Notes under the pieces: generated by a model
Told to the model about the DNA's origin: nothing
Database searches by the model: none
Seen by the model: only the letters and a program-made list of their open reading frames with translations
Position numbers and translations under genes: made by a program
In this document: one piece after another, positions 35,640-45,588 of the stretch
How the letters are laid out: each line of letters opens with the position of its first letter
How positions within the stretch are numbered: position 1 is the first letter of the stretch
Assembly (NCBI RefSeq): GCF_018380615.1
Contig: NZ_JAGYVZ010000005.1
Location: 186,001-250,000 of the forward strand
Length of the DNA stretch: 64,000 nucleotides
Origin: Flavobacterium psychroterrae
GTDB taxonomy: Bacteria; Bacteroidota; Bacteroidia; Flavobacteriales; Flavobacteriaceae
Reading direction: 5' to 3'

Positions 35640-37454
35640 CTAATTTAGTCGCGTGCCTTCGCCACTATTATTTTTTATTTCCTGATCTGAATGGAATTCG
35701 TGTCCAGATTCACTTTGTATAATAATTTTACTCTCAGTTGATATATTTCTTCCCTTTTTAACTTCTGAGTTAGATTCACCATCAATTTGTTTATAACTGT
35801 CTCCAACTACATGCAGTGTTTTATCTCCGCCCACGCTTGTATGCAAAACTCCGCCAATATTAGTGGTCTTATTCATTATCGCCGTTTCAGCAATATGAGT
35901 TCCTGCATTATAAGTAATCCCTTCTGAGGCATTTACTATAAAATTTTTACAATTGAATGTGATTGTTTCAACAGAAGTCAAATTCATATTTTTACTCACT
36001 TCATCAAGATGCAATTCATTTCCGCTTGGATCAGAAAGCCAGATACCTGTTTTTTCGACAAATTTTAATAATTGACCAAATCTAAATTTGAATCCTTTTA
36101 TCATATTTTTGGGATCGAAGAATTCAGGTTTTGCTTTTCCGTTATAATGTGATCCGGATATATAAGGTCGATCAATATTACCGCCTTCAAAATCAACCAG
36201 AACTTCATCACCAATTTCGGGTCTGCAATAAATCCCTCTGCCTTCGCCGGAATATTGTTGTGTCATTCGCATCCATTCACTTTCGTTGTCTCCGCCTGTC
36301 CAGTAAAATGCTACCTTTATACGTCCCATTTTTTCCGGGTCGTTATTGTCTATAACTCTTGCAGATTGGCTTGCTGCGCTTGCAAAAGCATCTACATTGG
36401 TATAATGAGGTGCGGCAACATCAGCAGGAATGGCTCTGAACTTACAGGTGTAATTTCCGTGAACCTCAGATTGATGTATTACTTCAATAGCAATAAGTTC
36501 ATGCTCGACAGTTTGGTTCTGGATGGTAAAAACTTGTCCTACGCCAATAGGCAAGTACGAAACTCCGGTATAAAACACGCTGTTTGCATCTCTGCCTGCG
36601 GTTTTTAGTTTCGCCATTTCTGAAATTTCATCGGCATTTTTTGCCTGATTGGTATATCCAGCAACGCTTAAATCAGGTTGTGAAACCGAGGATTGCCTGT
36701 CCAGCGCGACTCTTGAAAAACTGTCTGCACTTCCTGAGTTTGTTTTAAGTTGCGATGCAAAGATGTGTTTGTCATCATTATAATCATAACCTGTAAACGA
36801 TGCTTTGTGAGATATCAATTTTGTTTCGATTCCGAATTCATGCAGGGAGGATCCATTAATCAATTTTACTTTGCTGGTTTTTAACTGACCAAATTGTATG
36901 CGCATTCCATCAAAATAAAACCATTGTGCATGTCGTGCCGAAAGACGTTTTAAGAAATTAAAACTCGTTTCGTTGTATTGTGGCTTGTAGTCAAAATATT
37001 TTGTGTTCGTGGGTTTGATAGCGTCTATCTGGTAAAACTCTCCGGCAGTTTCTTCAGAAAATATTTTTACTGCAATTTCCTGTAAGTTTCTGTCTAAAAA
37101 GATTCTGGATTTTGCCAGATCGTCCAGTAGAACGGTGTGACTTGTACCTTTTACATGTAAACCAACAGGGCTTCCGTGGATATCAATCGACTTTAAACCT
37201 GTAATAAATCCTTTGGACATTAACCTTATGCCTCCGTTTAAGCTTTTAAAAGTAAAAATTACTTCCATACCTTTATAAGTACGCAACGCTTTTGCCTGAT
37301 CCGCAGGTTTGATAATAGCTTGACCAGTATATTGCCATACAAATGAAAAATAATGATGATCCATCACAGCTTGTGAAAGTTCTAAATCGTAGTATATAAC
37401 TGTTTGTGTAAATCCGTCAATAGTGATATGAACTTGTTCTGAAAACTTAGACAT
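35640..37454 (-). CDS. vgrG: Type VI secretion spike protein VgrG
   Basis: 604 residues. Layout of VgrG: gp27-like N-terminal part (FSEQVHITIDGFTQTVIYYD..., FLKRLSARHAQWFYFDG near 165-185), then the gp5-like OB fold around 350-430 (MGRIKVAFYWTGGDNESEWMR, GDEVLVDFEGGNIDRPYISG), then a beta-helix needle of repeated SVGGDKTLHVVGDSYKQIDG type. No extra C-terminal effector domain. No other T6SS structural gene is in the window, so this is an orphan VgrG island. Confidence 0.92.
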   Translation of the reverse strand: MSKFSEQVHITIDGFTQTVIYYDLELSQAVMDHHYFSFVWQYTGQAIIKPADQAKALRTYKGMEVIFTFKSLNGGIRLMSKGFITGLKSIDIHGSPVGLHVKGTSHTVLLDDLAKSRIFLDRNLQEIAVKIFSEETAGEFYQIDAIKPTNTKYFDYKPQYNETSFNFLKRLSARHAQWFYFDGMRIQFGQLKTSKVKLINGSSLHEFGIETKLISHKASFTGYDYNDDKHIFASQLKTNSGSADSFSRVALDRQSSVSQPDLSVAGYTNQAKNADEISEMAKLKTAGRDANSVFYTGVSYLPIGVGQVFTIQNQTVEHELIAIEVIHQSEVHGNYTCKFRAIPADVAAPHYTNVDAFASAASQSARVIDNNDPEKMGRIKVAFYWTGGDNESEWMRMTQQYSGEGRGIYCRPEIGDEVLVDFEGGNIDRPYISGSHYNGKAKPEFFDPKNMIKGFKFRFGQLLKFVEKTGIWLSDPSGNELHLDEVSKNMNLTSVETITFNCKNFIVNASEGITYNAGTHIAETAIMNKTTNIGGVLHTSVGGDKTLHVVGDSYKQIDGESNSEVKKGRNISTESKIIIQSESGHEFHSDQEIKNNSGEGTRLN

Positions 37455-37679
37455 GCTGATTGGTTTTAATAGTTAGTTGTTTTGATATCAGTAAAACAAA
37501 ACTATTATCGCAGTTTAAATAGCCTCAATAAGTTTTATAAAACATAGAATAAGACATAATTTGAATTGCGAAGATTAAGTTGGATAAAACATCAGTAAAA
37601 AACATTTTCCCTACATTTATATCCAAATAAAATCTGATTTTAGCATTACCAAAAAACGCTTCCTTAAAACATATTTTTA

Positions 37680-38888
37680 ATGAATAAAAACATACGCTCT
37701 CTTTATGAAATTGCCCAAAAAGAAACCCGAAAAATAATCGGTTTAATGTCCGGAACTTCGATTGACGGACTTGATATTGCGCTTTGTGCTATTGCTGGCT
37801 CTGGCGAAAGTACTGATGTAAAAATTCTTGAATTTGAAACCATAAATTATACTGAGGATATTAAAACCGAAATCCGCAAAGTGTTTGCTCAGAAAACGAT
37901 CGATTTTCAGCATTTGGCTTTATTAAACGAATGGATCGGGATTTTGCATGGAAATATGGTGAACGATTGTCTCTCAAAATGGAATGTTTCCGCAAATGAA
38001 GTCGATTTAATTGCTTCGCACGGACAAACGGTTTTGCACGCTCCGAAGTTTTTGCATCAGCAGGAAAAATTTCCTAATGCGACTTTGCAAATTGGCGATG
38101 GCGATCATATTGCGGTAAAAACAGGAATTATAACGTTGTCGGATTTCAGACAAAAACACGTTGCTGCAGGTGGCGAAGGTGCGCCTTTGGCGGTTTATGG
38201 TGATTATTTATTATTCAGCAAAAAAGATGAAAACCGCATCATGCTTAATATGGGCGGCATTGCGAATTTTACGTATTTACCTGCTTCCCTAAACGCCAGC
38301 GACGTTTTTGTAACCGATACCGGAACCGCAAATACTTTAATCGATATTTACACCAAACATTATTTTCCTGAAAAAAGCTATGATAAGGATGCCGAAATTT
38401 CTAAAAGCGGAATCGTAAATCAAGACCTTTTAACCAAATTAAAAAGTGATGCTTTCTTCCATAAAAGTTTTCCAAAAACAATTGGTCAGGAATTATTCAA
38501 TTTTGAATTTGTACAAAAAGCGCTTTTAAAAACAGGTTTAGAGAACATTTCGGCACCAGATTTGTTAGCTACTTTAACGCGCCTTAGCGCAGAAACAATT
38601 GCGGAAGCAATTTTGTTTGTCGTAAACAATTCAGGAACGCCTATTGGGGATTTCACCGTTTATATGTCTGGCGGTGGCGCAAACAATCCATTGTTAGTGA
38701 CTTGGCTAAAGGAATTATTGCCTTGCAGGTTTCAAAAAAGTGACGATCTTGGTATTGCAGGTGATGCAAAAGAAGCTGTTTTGTTCGCCATTTTAGCCAA
38801 TGAAACTGTTGCAGGAGGAGATTATAATTTTGGTTCAAAAAAAGGAATTCCTTCTGTGACAATGGGGAAAATTTCTTTTCCGGATTAA
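37680..38888 (+). CDS. anmK: Anhydro-N-acetylmuramic acid kinase
   Basis: Phosphorylates and opens 1,6-anhydroMurNAc released from peptidoglycan, giving MurNAc-6-phosphate. Signature GLMSGTSIDGLD at residues 21-32, VDLIASHGQTVLHAP, LNMGGIANFTYLP, and the C-terminal VYMSGGGANNPLL. 402 residues, slightly longer than the ~370 of E. coli. It heads a set of cell-wall recycling genes on the same strand, though a 419-base repeat-filled gap separates it from the next. Confidence 0.96.
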   Translation: MNKNIRSLYEIAQKETRKIIGLMSGTSIDGLDIALCAIAGSGESTDVKILEFETINYTEDIKTEIRKVFAQKTIDFQHLALLNEWIGILHGNMVNDCLSKWNVSANEVDLIASHGQTVLHAPKFLHQQEKFPNATLQIGDGDHIAVKTGIITLSDFRQKHVAAGGEGAPLAVYGDYLLFSKKDENRIMLNMGGIANFTYLPASLNASDVFVTDTGTANTLIDIYTKHYFPEKSYDKDAEISKSGIVNQDLLTKLKSDAFFHKSFPKTIGQELFNFEFVQKALLKTGLENISAPDLLATLTRLSAETIAEAILFVVNNSGTPIGDFTVYMSGGGANNPLLVTWLKELLPCRFQKSDDLGIAGDAKEAVLFAILANETVAGGDYNFGSKKGIPSVTMGKISFPD

Positions 38889-38957
38889 ATGTTTGTCCCG
38901 AAGAGACAAAAGCACAAAGTTTTTTTGCCACAGATTATAAGGATTAAAATGATTTTG

Positions 38958-39053
38958 TTTCACGCAGATTCTGCAAATTAAGCAGATTTAATTTAGATTT
39001 TTTTTAATTAATCTGCGCGTATTTGCTTAAATCTTTTTAAATCTGCGTGAAAT
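38958..39053. repeat. CACGCAGATT inverted repeat, copy 5
   Basis: TTTCACGCAGATTCTGCAAA and TTAAATCTGCGTGAAA arms; inner AAGCAGATT / AATCTGC. It diverges more in the middle than the copies at 9518 and 9678. TCTGTGGC and CTCGCAGATTTGGCAGATT phrases follow to about 39135. The 38889-39307 gap has no gene. Confidence 0.8.
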
Positions 39054-39250
39054 TTATATACGAGATAATCTTTGTGAATCATTATAATCTGTGGCTTAAA
39101 ATTTTCTCTCGCAGATTTGGCAGATTAAGAAGATTTTTTTTTAATAATAACCTTTGTGCCTTTGTCTTTGTGGCAAAAAAAATATTTATTAAAAAACAGA
39201 TTCCCATATATGAAAACCTAATAAATAACGTTCAAATTATAATTTATTAA

Positions 39251-39285
39251 TTATTTACTATACTCAGCTAAAAAAACTATTTTTG
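39251..39285 (+). promoter_or_regulatory. Probable promoter of the GHL10 operon
   Basis: TATTTTTG at 39278-39285 fits TAnnTTTG exactly; the -33 site TTATTTAC, 19 bases before, is partial. The ATG follows 22 bases later. Confidence 0.45.
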
Positions 39286-39307
39286 GTTTCTGTTAAAAAA
39301 GATTGAA

Positions 39308-40879
39308 ATGCATAAAAACCAGCAACTCCTTTTCTCAATTATATTTATACTTTTCTTTGGATTAATCTCTAATGCACAGGAAAAAACCATATACCCTAAA
39401 AACGAATTTAGAGGTGTCTGGATCGCTACGGTCGTCAACATCGACTGGCCTAAAACTGCCAGTGATGGCGTTGAAAAAGAAAAAGCCGATTATATTGAAA
39501 TATTAGAAGCCTATAAAAAACTAAATTATAATGCTGTGATTGTTCAGGTTAGAAGTGTTGGTGACGCTTTTTATCCATCAGAATTCGCGCCTTGGTCCCG
39601 TTTTTTAACAGGTAAAGAAGGTGTGGCTCCCAACCCTTATTATGATGCTCTTGCATGGATGATTGACGAAGCGCACAAACGAGGTTTTGAATTTCACGCG
39701 TGGCTGAATCCTTATCGTGCGACTTTCGATTTAAATAAAAATCTTTTAAGCCCAAATCACGATATTTTCAAACATCCGGAATGGATGATTGAATATGGAG
39801 GAAAATATTATTACGATCCTGCATTACCTGAAGTTCAGGAACATTTGACAAAAGTGGTAAAAGAAGTTGTTGATAAATATGATATCGATGCGATTCATTT
39901 TGATGATTATTTTTATCCTTATACCGTTCCCGGAAAAGTATTTAATGATACGGCTTCGTTTAAAAAATACGGTTCAGGTTTAACCCTTGCCGACTGGCGT
40001 CGTGCGAATGTGAGCAACTTTGTACACACTATTTCGACTACCATAAAAGAGAGTAAACCGTGGGTACAATTCGGGATTAGTCCGTTTGGGGTTTGGCGAA
40101 ACAAATCTGTTGACCCAAAAGGTTCTGAAACACAATCGACTGCAAATTATGACGATTTATATGCTGATCCAGTTTTATGGATGGATCAAAAATGGATCGA
40201 TTACATCTTGCCCCAATTGTATTGGAGTATGAATAATCCAAGAGCATCTTACTCTAAATTGGTAAAATGGTGGTCAGAAAACTCAAACAATACTGCACTT
40301 TATATTGGTCACGCTTCGTATAAAATTAGAGGTGATAGCGACAAAAGCTGGAATTTTGCGAATGAAATTCCAACGCAGATTGATTACGCCAGAAGTTTCA
40401 AAAAAGTGGGCGGAAGTGCATATTTCAGTTCGAAATGGTTCATGAACAAAAACTTTGACATCGTACGCCTTTTAGAAGAAAACCAATATAAATATCCTGC
40501 ACTTCCTGCTGCCGTTCCTAATTTAAAACACATTATTATAGACACGCCTGTAATCAATGAATTTGAAAAAGACAGCACGAAATATTCGTTCAACATCAAA
40601 TCTCCGTTGAATACAAAAGTGCGTTATATGGTAATTTATGGTGGTGAACATATCTCAAAAGTAGATATTAACGATCCATCTAAAATAATTGATAAAGTAA
40701 CGGTTTACCAATTTGACGGTACAATTACATTTTCGATCCCGGCTGAAAAAATGAATCAGTATAAAGCTTGCGCTGTGACATTTATTGATTATTTTGCGAA
40801 CGAAAGTACCCCAACTGCTATCGACTTAAAAAAGAATTTTAAAACATATTCACCTGCTCAGCCTAATGAAAATAGATAA
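39308..40879 (+). CDS. GHL10 (DUF187) family glycoside hydrolase, secreted
   Basis: 523 residues. Signal peptide ends at LISNAQ. The domain opens with EFRGVWIATVVNIDWP (about 33-48), the hallmark of GHL10, a TIM-barrel family related to GH10-type enzymes and thought to act on peptidoglycan or similar glycans. Further barrel strands: NAVIVQVRSVGDAFY, FEFHAWLNPYR, DAIHFDDYFYPY (likely acidic catalytic strand), WVQFGISPFGVW. The C-terminus has a fibronectin-like segment. The last 14 bases overlap the permease gene. Confidence 0.88.
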   Translation: MHKNQQLLFSIIFILFFGLISNAQEKTIYPKNEFRGVWIATVVNIDWPKTASDGVEKEKADYIEILEAYKKLNYNAVIVQVRSVGDAFYPSEFAPWSRFLTGKEGVAPNPYYDALAWMIDEAHKRGFEFHAWLNPYRATFDLNKNLLSPNHDIFKHPEWMIEYGGKYYYDPALPEVQEHLTKVVKEVVDKYDIDAIHFDDYFYPYTVPGKVFNDTASFKKYGSGLTLADWRRANVSNFVHTISTTIKESKPWVQFGISPFGVWRNKSVDPKGSETQSTANYDDLYADPVLWMDQKWIDYILPQLYWSMNNPRASYSKLVKWWSENSNNTALYIGHASYKIRGDSDKSWNFANEIPTQIDYARSFKKVGGSAYFSSKWFMNKNFDIVRLLEENQYKYPALPAAVPNLKHIIIDTPVINEFEKDSTKYSFNIKSPLNTKVRYMVIYGGEHISKVDINDPSKIIDKVTVYQFDGTITFSIPAEKMNQYKACAVTFIDYFANESTPTAIDLKKNFKTYSPAQPNENR

Positions 40880-42140
40880 TAAACCGTGGTTTTGGATTCC
40901 GCTTCTCAATTTTGCATCTGGTTTGCCTTATGCTGTAATTATCTCAGTTTCGGTCATTATGTACAAAAATCTGGGGATTTCAAATGAAGATATCGGAGTT
41001 TATACCAGTTTATTATACTTACCTTGGGTTATAAAACCGCTTTGGAGTCCGTTTATTGAATTGCACGGAACCAAACGGAAATGGTTTTTATCGATGCAAT
41101 TGCTTATTTCAATTGCGTTTTTAATTGTTGGATTTACGATTCCCGCAAGCGGGTTTTTCATGATGACTCTGGCTATATTCTGGGTCGCTGCATTTGCATC
41201 GGCATCAAATGATATTGCCAGCGATGGTTTTTATTTATTGGTTTTACCGGAAAATCAACAATCTTTTTTCCTGGGAATAAGAAGTACTTTTTACCGACTT
41301 TCAATGTTGGCAGGAAACGGATTAATTGTGCTTTTAGCAGGATATCTGGAACACAAATACGGCGACAATACAAAAGCATGGTCATACACCATGATTTTTG
41401 TTGGTTTGTTAATGACTTTTATAACGATCTATAATTATTTCTCCACGCCAAGAACAGAAATAAATGCCGGAGAAAAACCGAAATCAGAAGAACATCAAAA
41501 TTTCGCTTCGATCTTTATTACCTTTTTTCAGAAAAAGCAAATTGGCTTAGTTTTGGCTTTTATTCTATTATTCAGATTAGGGGAATCACAATTAATTAAA
41601 ATGTTAAGTCCGTTTTTAATTGATCCTAAAAATGTAGGCGGAATGGGATTAGATACTCAGGATGTGGGTATTATTTACGGAACATTTGGAGTTGCAGCAT
41701 TAACCTTGGGAGGAATTCTTGGCGGAATTGCAATCTCAAAACAAGGCCTGACTAAATGGATGTTACCCATGATTTTAGCCATGCATTTACCTATAATTGG
41801 TTTTATCTCATTGGCACATTTTCATCCTGCTTCTATTTATTATATTTATGCTGTTGTGATTACAGAACAATTTGGTTATGGTTTTGGTTTTGCAGCTTTC
41901 ATGATGTATTTAATTTATGTTGCCGAAGGGGAATCTAAAACCGCACATTATGCGCTGGCAACGGGTTTTATGGCATTAGGAATGATGTTACCCGGAATGG
42001 TGAGCGGATATATTCAGGAATATTTAGGATACGGAAATTTCTTTATCTGGGTATTTCTGGCGACAATTCCAGGAATTATTTTATCCCGTTTTTTAATTTT
42101 CCCGAAAGATTTTGGGAAAAAATCTACTGAAGAAGTTTAA
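40866..42140 (+). CDS. AmpG-like MFS permease
   Basis: 424 residues, 12 membrane helices. The N-terminus PWFWIPLLNFASGLPYAVII and GVYTSLLYLPWVIKPLWSPFIE, and VAAFASASNDIASDGFYL, closely fit the AmpG muropeptide/sugar permease group, importing cell-wall turnover products. Translation is coupled to the GHL10 hydrolase. With anmK upstream and a NagZ-like enzyme downstream, a muropeptide or amino-sugar uptake role fits well. Confidence 0.85.
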   Translation: MKIDNKPWFWIPLLNFASGLPYAVIISVSVIMYKNLGISNEDIGVYTSLLYLPWVIKPLWSPFIELHGTKRKWFLSMQLLISIAFLIVGFTIPASGFFMMTLAIFWVAAFASASNDIASDGFYLLVLPENQQSFFLGIRSTFYRLSMLAGNGLIVLLAGYLEHKYGDNTKAWSYTMIFVGLLMTFITIYNYFSTPRTEINAGEKPKSEEHQNFASIFITFFQKKQIGLVLAFILLFRLGESQLIKMLSPFLIDPKNVGGMGLDTQDVGIIYGTFGVAALTLGGILGGIAISKQGLTKWMLPMILAMHLPIIGFISLAHFHPASIYYIYAVVITEQFGYGFGFAAFMMYLIYVAEGESKTAHYALATGFMALGMMLPGMVSGYIQEYLGYGNFFIWVFLATIPGIILSRFLIFPKDFGKKSTEEV

Positions 42141-42162
42141 CCCCAAATCAAACATCTTACCT

Positions 42163-42513
42163 ATGGAAATCAATGAGAATTTGCAAGCCGAACGCAACCT
42201 AAAAGGCGCTGAGTTCGAAAAAGAAGGAAATTTTGAAAAAGCAATTGAGGTATATGAAGAAAATGTCACGGAAAGTTTTAAAGGAAATCATCCTTATGAT
42301 CGACTGGCCACTATCTACAAAAACCAAAATGATATTGATAACGAGATTCGGGTTTTAGAAAAAGCGATTATTGTTTATGAAGAAATTACAATCGAAGATA
42401 GAATTGAAGGTTTACCAAAACTCTTCCGTTTCAAAAACCGATTGGAAAAAGCAATTTATACTAAAGCACAGCTTGCTAAACTTGCCAAACAAAAAAAAAG
42501 CAAGCTTAAATAA
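42163..42513 (+). CDS. Small TPR-repeat protein
   Basis: 116 residues from the ATG at 42163 (MEINENLQAERNLKGAEFEK); a longer frame would overlap the permease stop. Two TPR-like helix pairs: EKEGNFEKAIEVYEENV, and YDRLATIYKNQNDIDNEIRVLEKAIIVYEE. The C-terminus is a Lys-rich tail. Probably a protein-protein adaptor. It is embedded in the recycling cluster, 22 bases after the permease. Confidence 0.75.
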   Translation: MEINENLQAERNLKGAEFEKEGNFEKAIEVYEENVTESFKGNHPYDRLATIYKNQNDIDNEIRVLEKAIIVYEEITIEDRIEGLPKLFRFKNRLEKAIYTKAQLAKLAKQKKSKLK

Positions 42514-42537
42514 GACTAATTTTTATCGCATTCAATC

Positions 42538-42987
42538 ATGACCAGCTTAAAAAGAACCAACTCTGATGATATTGATTTTAAAAATCTGGTAGTTTTACTA
42601 GATCAGGATTTAAAAATAAGAGACGGAGAAGATCACTCCTTTTACAATCAGTTTAATAAAACAGATAAAATAAAACACGTTATTATTTTTTATGAAAATG
42701 ATATTGCCGTAGGTTGTGGCGCTTTTAGAGAAAAAGAAAGTGATTCGGTCGAAATCAAACGTATGTTTGTACATCCTGATTATCGCAAAAAAGGAATTGC
42801 ATCTCAGGTTTTAGCCGAATTAGAAATTTGGGCAACTGAACTAAATTATCCTTATACAGTTTTAGAAACTGGAAAAAAACAGCCGGAAGCCATTGCTTTG
42901 TATCAAAAACTAGGTTACAGTATAATTCCAAATTATCCGCCTTACGAAAAAATGGATAATAGTGTTTGCATGAAAAAGACTTTATAA
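42538..42987 (+). CDS. GNAT-family N-acetyltransferase
   Basis: 149 residues. The acetyl-CoA motif reads IKRMFVHPDYRKKGIASQVLAELE (about 80-103), with the pyrophosphate-binding RKKGIA. The C-terminal motif is EAIALYQKLGYSIIPNY. Acceptor substrate unknown; it could be an amino sugar given the cluster, which is a guess. It ends two bases before the GH3 gene. Confidence 0.88.
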   Translation: MTSLKRTNSDDIDFKNLVVLLDQDLKIRDGEDHSFYNQFNKTDKIKHVIIFYENDIAVGCGAFREKESDSVEIKRMFVHPDYRKKGIASQVLAELEIWATELNYPYTVLETGKKQPEAIALYQKLGYSIIPNYPPYEKMDNSVCMKKTL

Positions 42988-42989
42988 TA

Positions 42990-44603
42990 ATGAAAATGAC
43001 AGCTCAAGCATTAAAACAAAAAGTGGGACAATTCTTTTTTCCCGCAGTTTTCATAAACGATACCGAAGAAAATATTCAGGAAACTGAACGATTAATAAAA
43101 GAACACAACATTGGCGGATTGACATTTTTTCATAGTCGTGCCACTGCCGCAACGAATTATGAAACCAAAAAAACCGTTGTTTTTAACGATGATAGTTATC
43201 AAAAAATAAAAGACTTAATTGTTCGTTATCAAAAAGCCGCTTCTACTCCACTTTTAATCAGTATTGATGCGGAATGGGGTTTGGCAATGCGCATTGAAAA
43301 AACGCCACAATATCCGTACGCAATTACGCTTGGTGCTTTGCCTGAGAGTAAATCACATTTGGTTTACGAAGTTGGAAAACAAATTGGTTTAGACCTTAAA
43401 GCCGCCGGAATTCACTATAATCTATCGCCATTGGCAGATATCAACAACAACCCGAATAATCCGGTTATTGGATATCGCTCTTTTGGTGAAAACAAAGAAA
43501 AAGTCGCCAATTTTGCCGTTGAATATTTAAAAGGAATGTCTGAAGTTGGGATTCTAGGCTGTCTGAAACACTTTCCCGGACACGGAAACACCAATGTCGA
43601 TTCGCACTTGGGATTACCAGTTTTAAACGAAACTCTCGAAGAATTACTGGAAAATGAATTATATCCGTTCATTAAGGGAATCGAAAATAATGTCGATTCA
43701 ATTATGATTGGGCATTTAGCGGTTCCGAGTTTAAATGACGGTAAAAATACATCGGCAACTTTATCAAAACCTATTATTCAAACACTTTTACGCGAGCAAT
43801 TGGGTTATGATGGTTTAGTAATTTCTGATGCCTTAAACATGCACAGCGTTTCTAAATTATACGAAACCAAAGGCGAACTCGAATGGGAAGCTTTCAACGC
43901 CGGAAATGATATTTTATGTTTCGCCGAAAATGTTGCGGAAGGAATTGAAGCGATTCTTCAAAATGCTTCACCGGATCGTATCGAAGAAAGTTTTAACAGA
44001 ATCATGAGAGCTAAAGAAAAAGTGGGAATTCTTTCTGATGCTGTTTTTACTTCGGGAACATTAAACTTCGAAAAAGCATCTGAACTCAATCTTCAGATTG
44101 CTCAAAATTCAATCACAAAAATCATTGATAACTCAAATACAGCATTGGCTTTCGAAGCGCATAAAAACAATCAATTAGCTAAACTGAGTTTATATAAAGG
44201 TGTCGAAAATATCTTCTTTCAAACTTTAAATTCAAAATTGTCTTCACCGGAATTTACTTTTGAAAATCTGGAAGTTTCAGATATAAAAACCATCAAAAAA
44301 GATTTGGAGAATTTTGGAACTATTATTATTTCATTATTTGTTCCAAAAGCAAAACCTCAGAATAATTTCGAAATCAATATTGAAGTTTTAGATTTACTTT
44401 CTAATTTATTAGAAACAAAAAAATGCATCGTTTACGTATTCGGAAATCCTTACGCATTGCCCATAATTCCGAATCTTAAAAAAGCTTCTGGACTTATTGA
44501 AGTATATCAGGATTTTAATGAGTTTCAGAAAAATGCAGGAATTCAGTTTCTGGAAAATTCAACTTGTAACGGAAAATTACCCGTAAATATTGACTTACAA
44601 TAA
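42990..44603 (+). CDS. NagZ-like GH3 beta-N-acetylhexosaminidase
   Basis: 537 residues from the ATG at 42990 (the TTG at 42966 overlaps the GNAT gene). GH3 barrel: LISIDAEWGLAMRI, KHFPGHGNTNVDSHLG (about 193-208, the NagZ His-Asp acid/base pair), IMIGHLAVPSLN, and the nucleophile strand DGLVISDALNMHSV (near 278). A C-terminal ~170-residue half follows the barrel. No signal peptide, so a cytoplasmic enzyme removing GlcNAc from imported anhydro-muropeptides. It fits AmnK/AmpG-type neighbours. Confidence 0.88.
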   Translation: MKMTAQALKQKVGQFFFPAVFINDTEENIQETERLIKEHNIGGLTFFHSRATAATNYETKKTVVFNDDSYQKIKDLIVRYQKAASTPLLISIDAEWGLAMRIEKTPQYPYAITLGALPESKSHLVYEVGKQIGLDLKAAGIHYNLSPLADINNNPNNPVIGYRSFGENKEKVANFAVEYLKGMSEVGILGCLKHFPGHGNTNVDSHLGLPVLNETLEELLENELYPFIKGIENNVDSIMIGHLAVPSLNDGKNTSATLSKPIIQTLLREQLGYDGLVISDALNMHSVSKLYETKGELEWEAFNAGNDILCFAENVAEGIEAILQNASPDRIEESFNRIMRAKEKVGILSDAVFTSGTLNFEKASELNLQIAQNSITKIIDNSNTALAFEAHKNNQLAKLSLYKGVENIFFQTLNSKLSSPEFTFENLEVSDIKTIKKDLENFGTIIISLFVPKAKPQNNFEINIEVLDLLSNLLETKKCIVYVFGNPYALPIIPNLKKASGLIEVYQDFNEFQKNAGIQFLENSTCNGKLPVNIDLQ

Positions 44604-44671
44604 GTTACACAATAACAACAAAGTTCAATAGCCAAATACTATCAATATATAAATATTTATAATCACTTCTT

Positions 44672-44704
44672 ATTGTAAGTACCCTTACTTATACCCTACT
44701 TTTG
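44672..44704 (+). promoter_or_regulatory. Promoter of ahpC
   Basis: ATTG at 44672, 21 bases, then TACTTTTG at 44697-44704, an exact TAnnTTTG box. The start codon lies 35 bases on. The box context CCCTACTTTTG is nearly the same as at tpx (CCTTACTTTTG). Confidence 0.6.
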
Positions 44705-44739
44705 CATCAGAAATAAATTTTTAACTTAAAACGAAAAAT

Positions 44740-45378
44740 ATGTCTTTAGTAGGAAAAAAATTCCCAAGTATTGCAGTAGATGCTATCTCAGAAATGGGTG
44801 ATAACTTAAAAATCAACATTTTTGAAGAAGCAGTAAACAATAATAAAAAAGTAGTATTGTTTTGGTACCCAAAAGATTTCACTTTTGTATGTCCAACTGA
44901 ATTACACGCCTTTCAAGCTGCATTACCAGAATTTGAAAAAAGAAATACTATCGTAATCGGAGCTTCATGCGACACAAACGAAGTACACTTTGCTTGGCTA
45001 AACACTCCAAAAAACAATGGTGGAATCGAAGGTGTAACTTACCCAATTTTAGCAGATACAAACCGTAACTTAGCTAACATTTTAGGGATTTTAGATATCG
45101 AATCTACAGAATACAGCGAAGAAACTGACTCCGTTATTATCGAAGGTTCAAACGTAACTTACAGAGCTACTTACCTTATTGACGAAACTGGAAAAATCTT
45201 CCACGAAAGTGTAAACGATATGCCATTAGGTCGTAACGTAAACGAATACTTGCGTATGGTTGATGCTTATACTCACATCCAGGAAAAAGGAGAAGTTTGT
45301 CCTGCAAACTGGGAAGCTGGTAAAGAAGCAATGTCTGCTGACAGAATCAGTACTGCTGAGTACTTGAGCGCTAACTAA
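44740..45378 (+). CDS. ahpC: Peroxiredoxin AhpC (2-Cys)
   Basis: Reduces hydrogen peroxide and organic peroxides. Peroxidatic Cys 51 in DFTFVCPTELHAF, preceded by VVLFWYPK; resolving Cys 187 in GEVCPANWEAG near the C-terminus. 212 residues, as for the typical 2-Cys class. No ahpF follows; the thioredoxin 210 bases downstream is the likelier reductant. Single-gene transcription is suggested by its own promoter and the repeat-rich gap after it. Confidence 0.95.
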   Translation: MSLVGKKFPSIAVDAISEMGDNLKINIFEEAVNNNKKVVLFWYPKDFTFVCPTELHAFQAALPEFEKRNTIVIGASCDTNEVHFAWLNTPKNNGGIEGVTYPILADTNRNLANILGILDIESTEYSEETDSVIIEGSNVTYRATYLIDETGKIFHESVNDMPLGRNVNEYLRMVDAYTHIQEKGEVCPANWEAGKEAMSADRISTAEYLSAN

Positions 45379-45588
45379 TTTTTTTATAAAGGTACAAAGG
45401 TTCAGAGGTACAAAGTAGCAAAGGTTTTTTGCTACGATTTACTAAATTTTAAATTTAATATCCCTGAACCTTTGCTACTTTGAAATCATTTAAAATTTTA
45501 CAGAGTTGCACAGCAACAAAGACAAACGAAGTTTCAAAAACTTTGTCCCTTTGAGCCTTTGCCCCTTTGAACCTTAAAAAACAAAACT

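Noticed and set aside
39047..39250. 67-codon ORF before the GHL10 gene
   Set aside because: Overlaps the end of a CACGCAGATT repeat and AT-rich promoter DNA; Phe/Lys-rich composition typical of noncoding sequence here.
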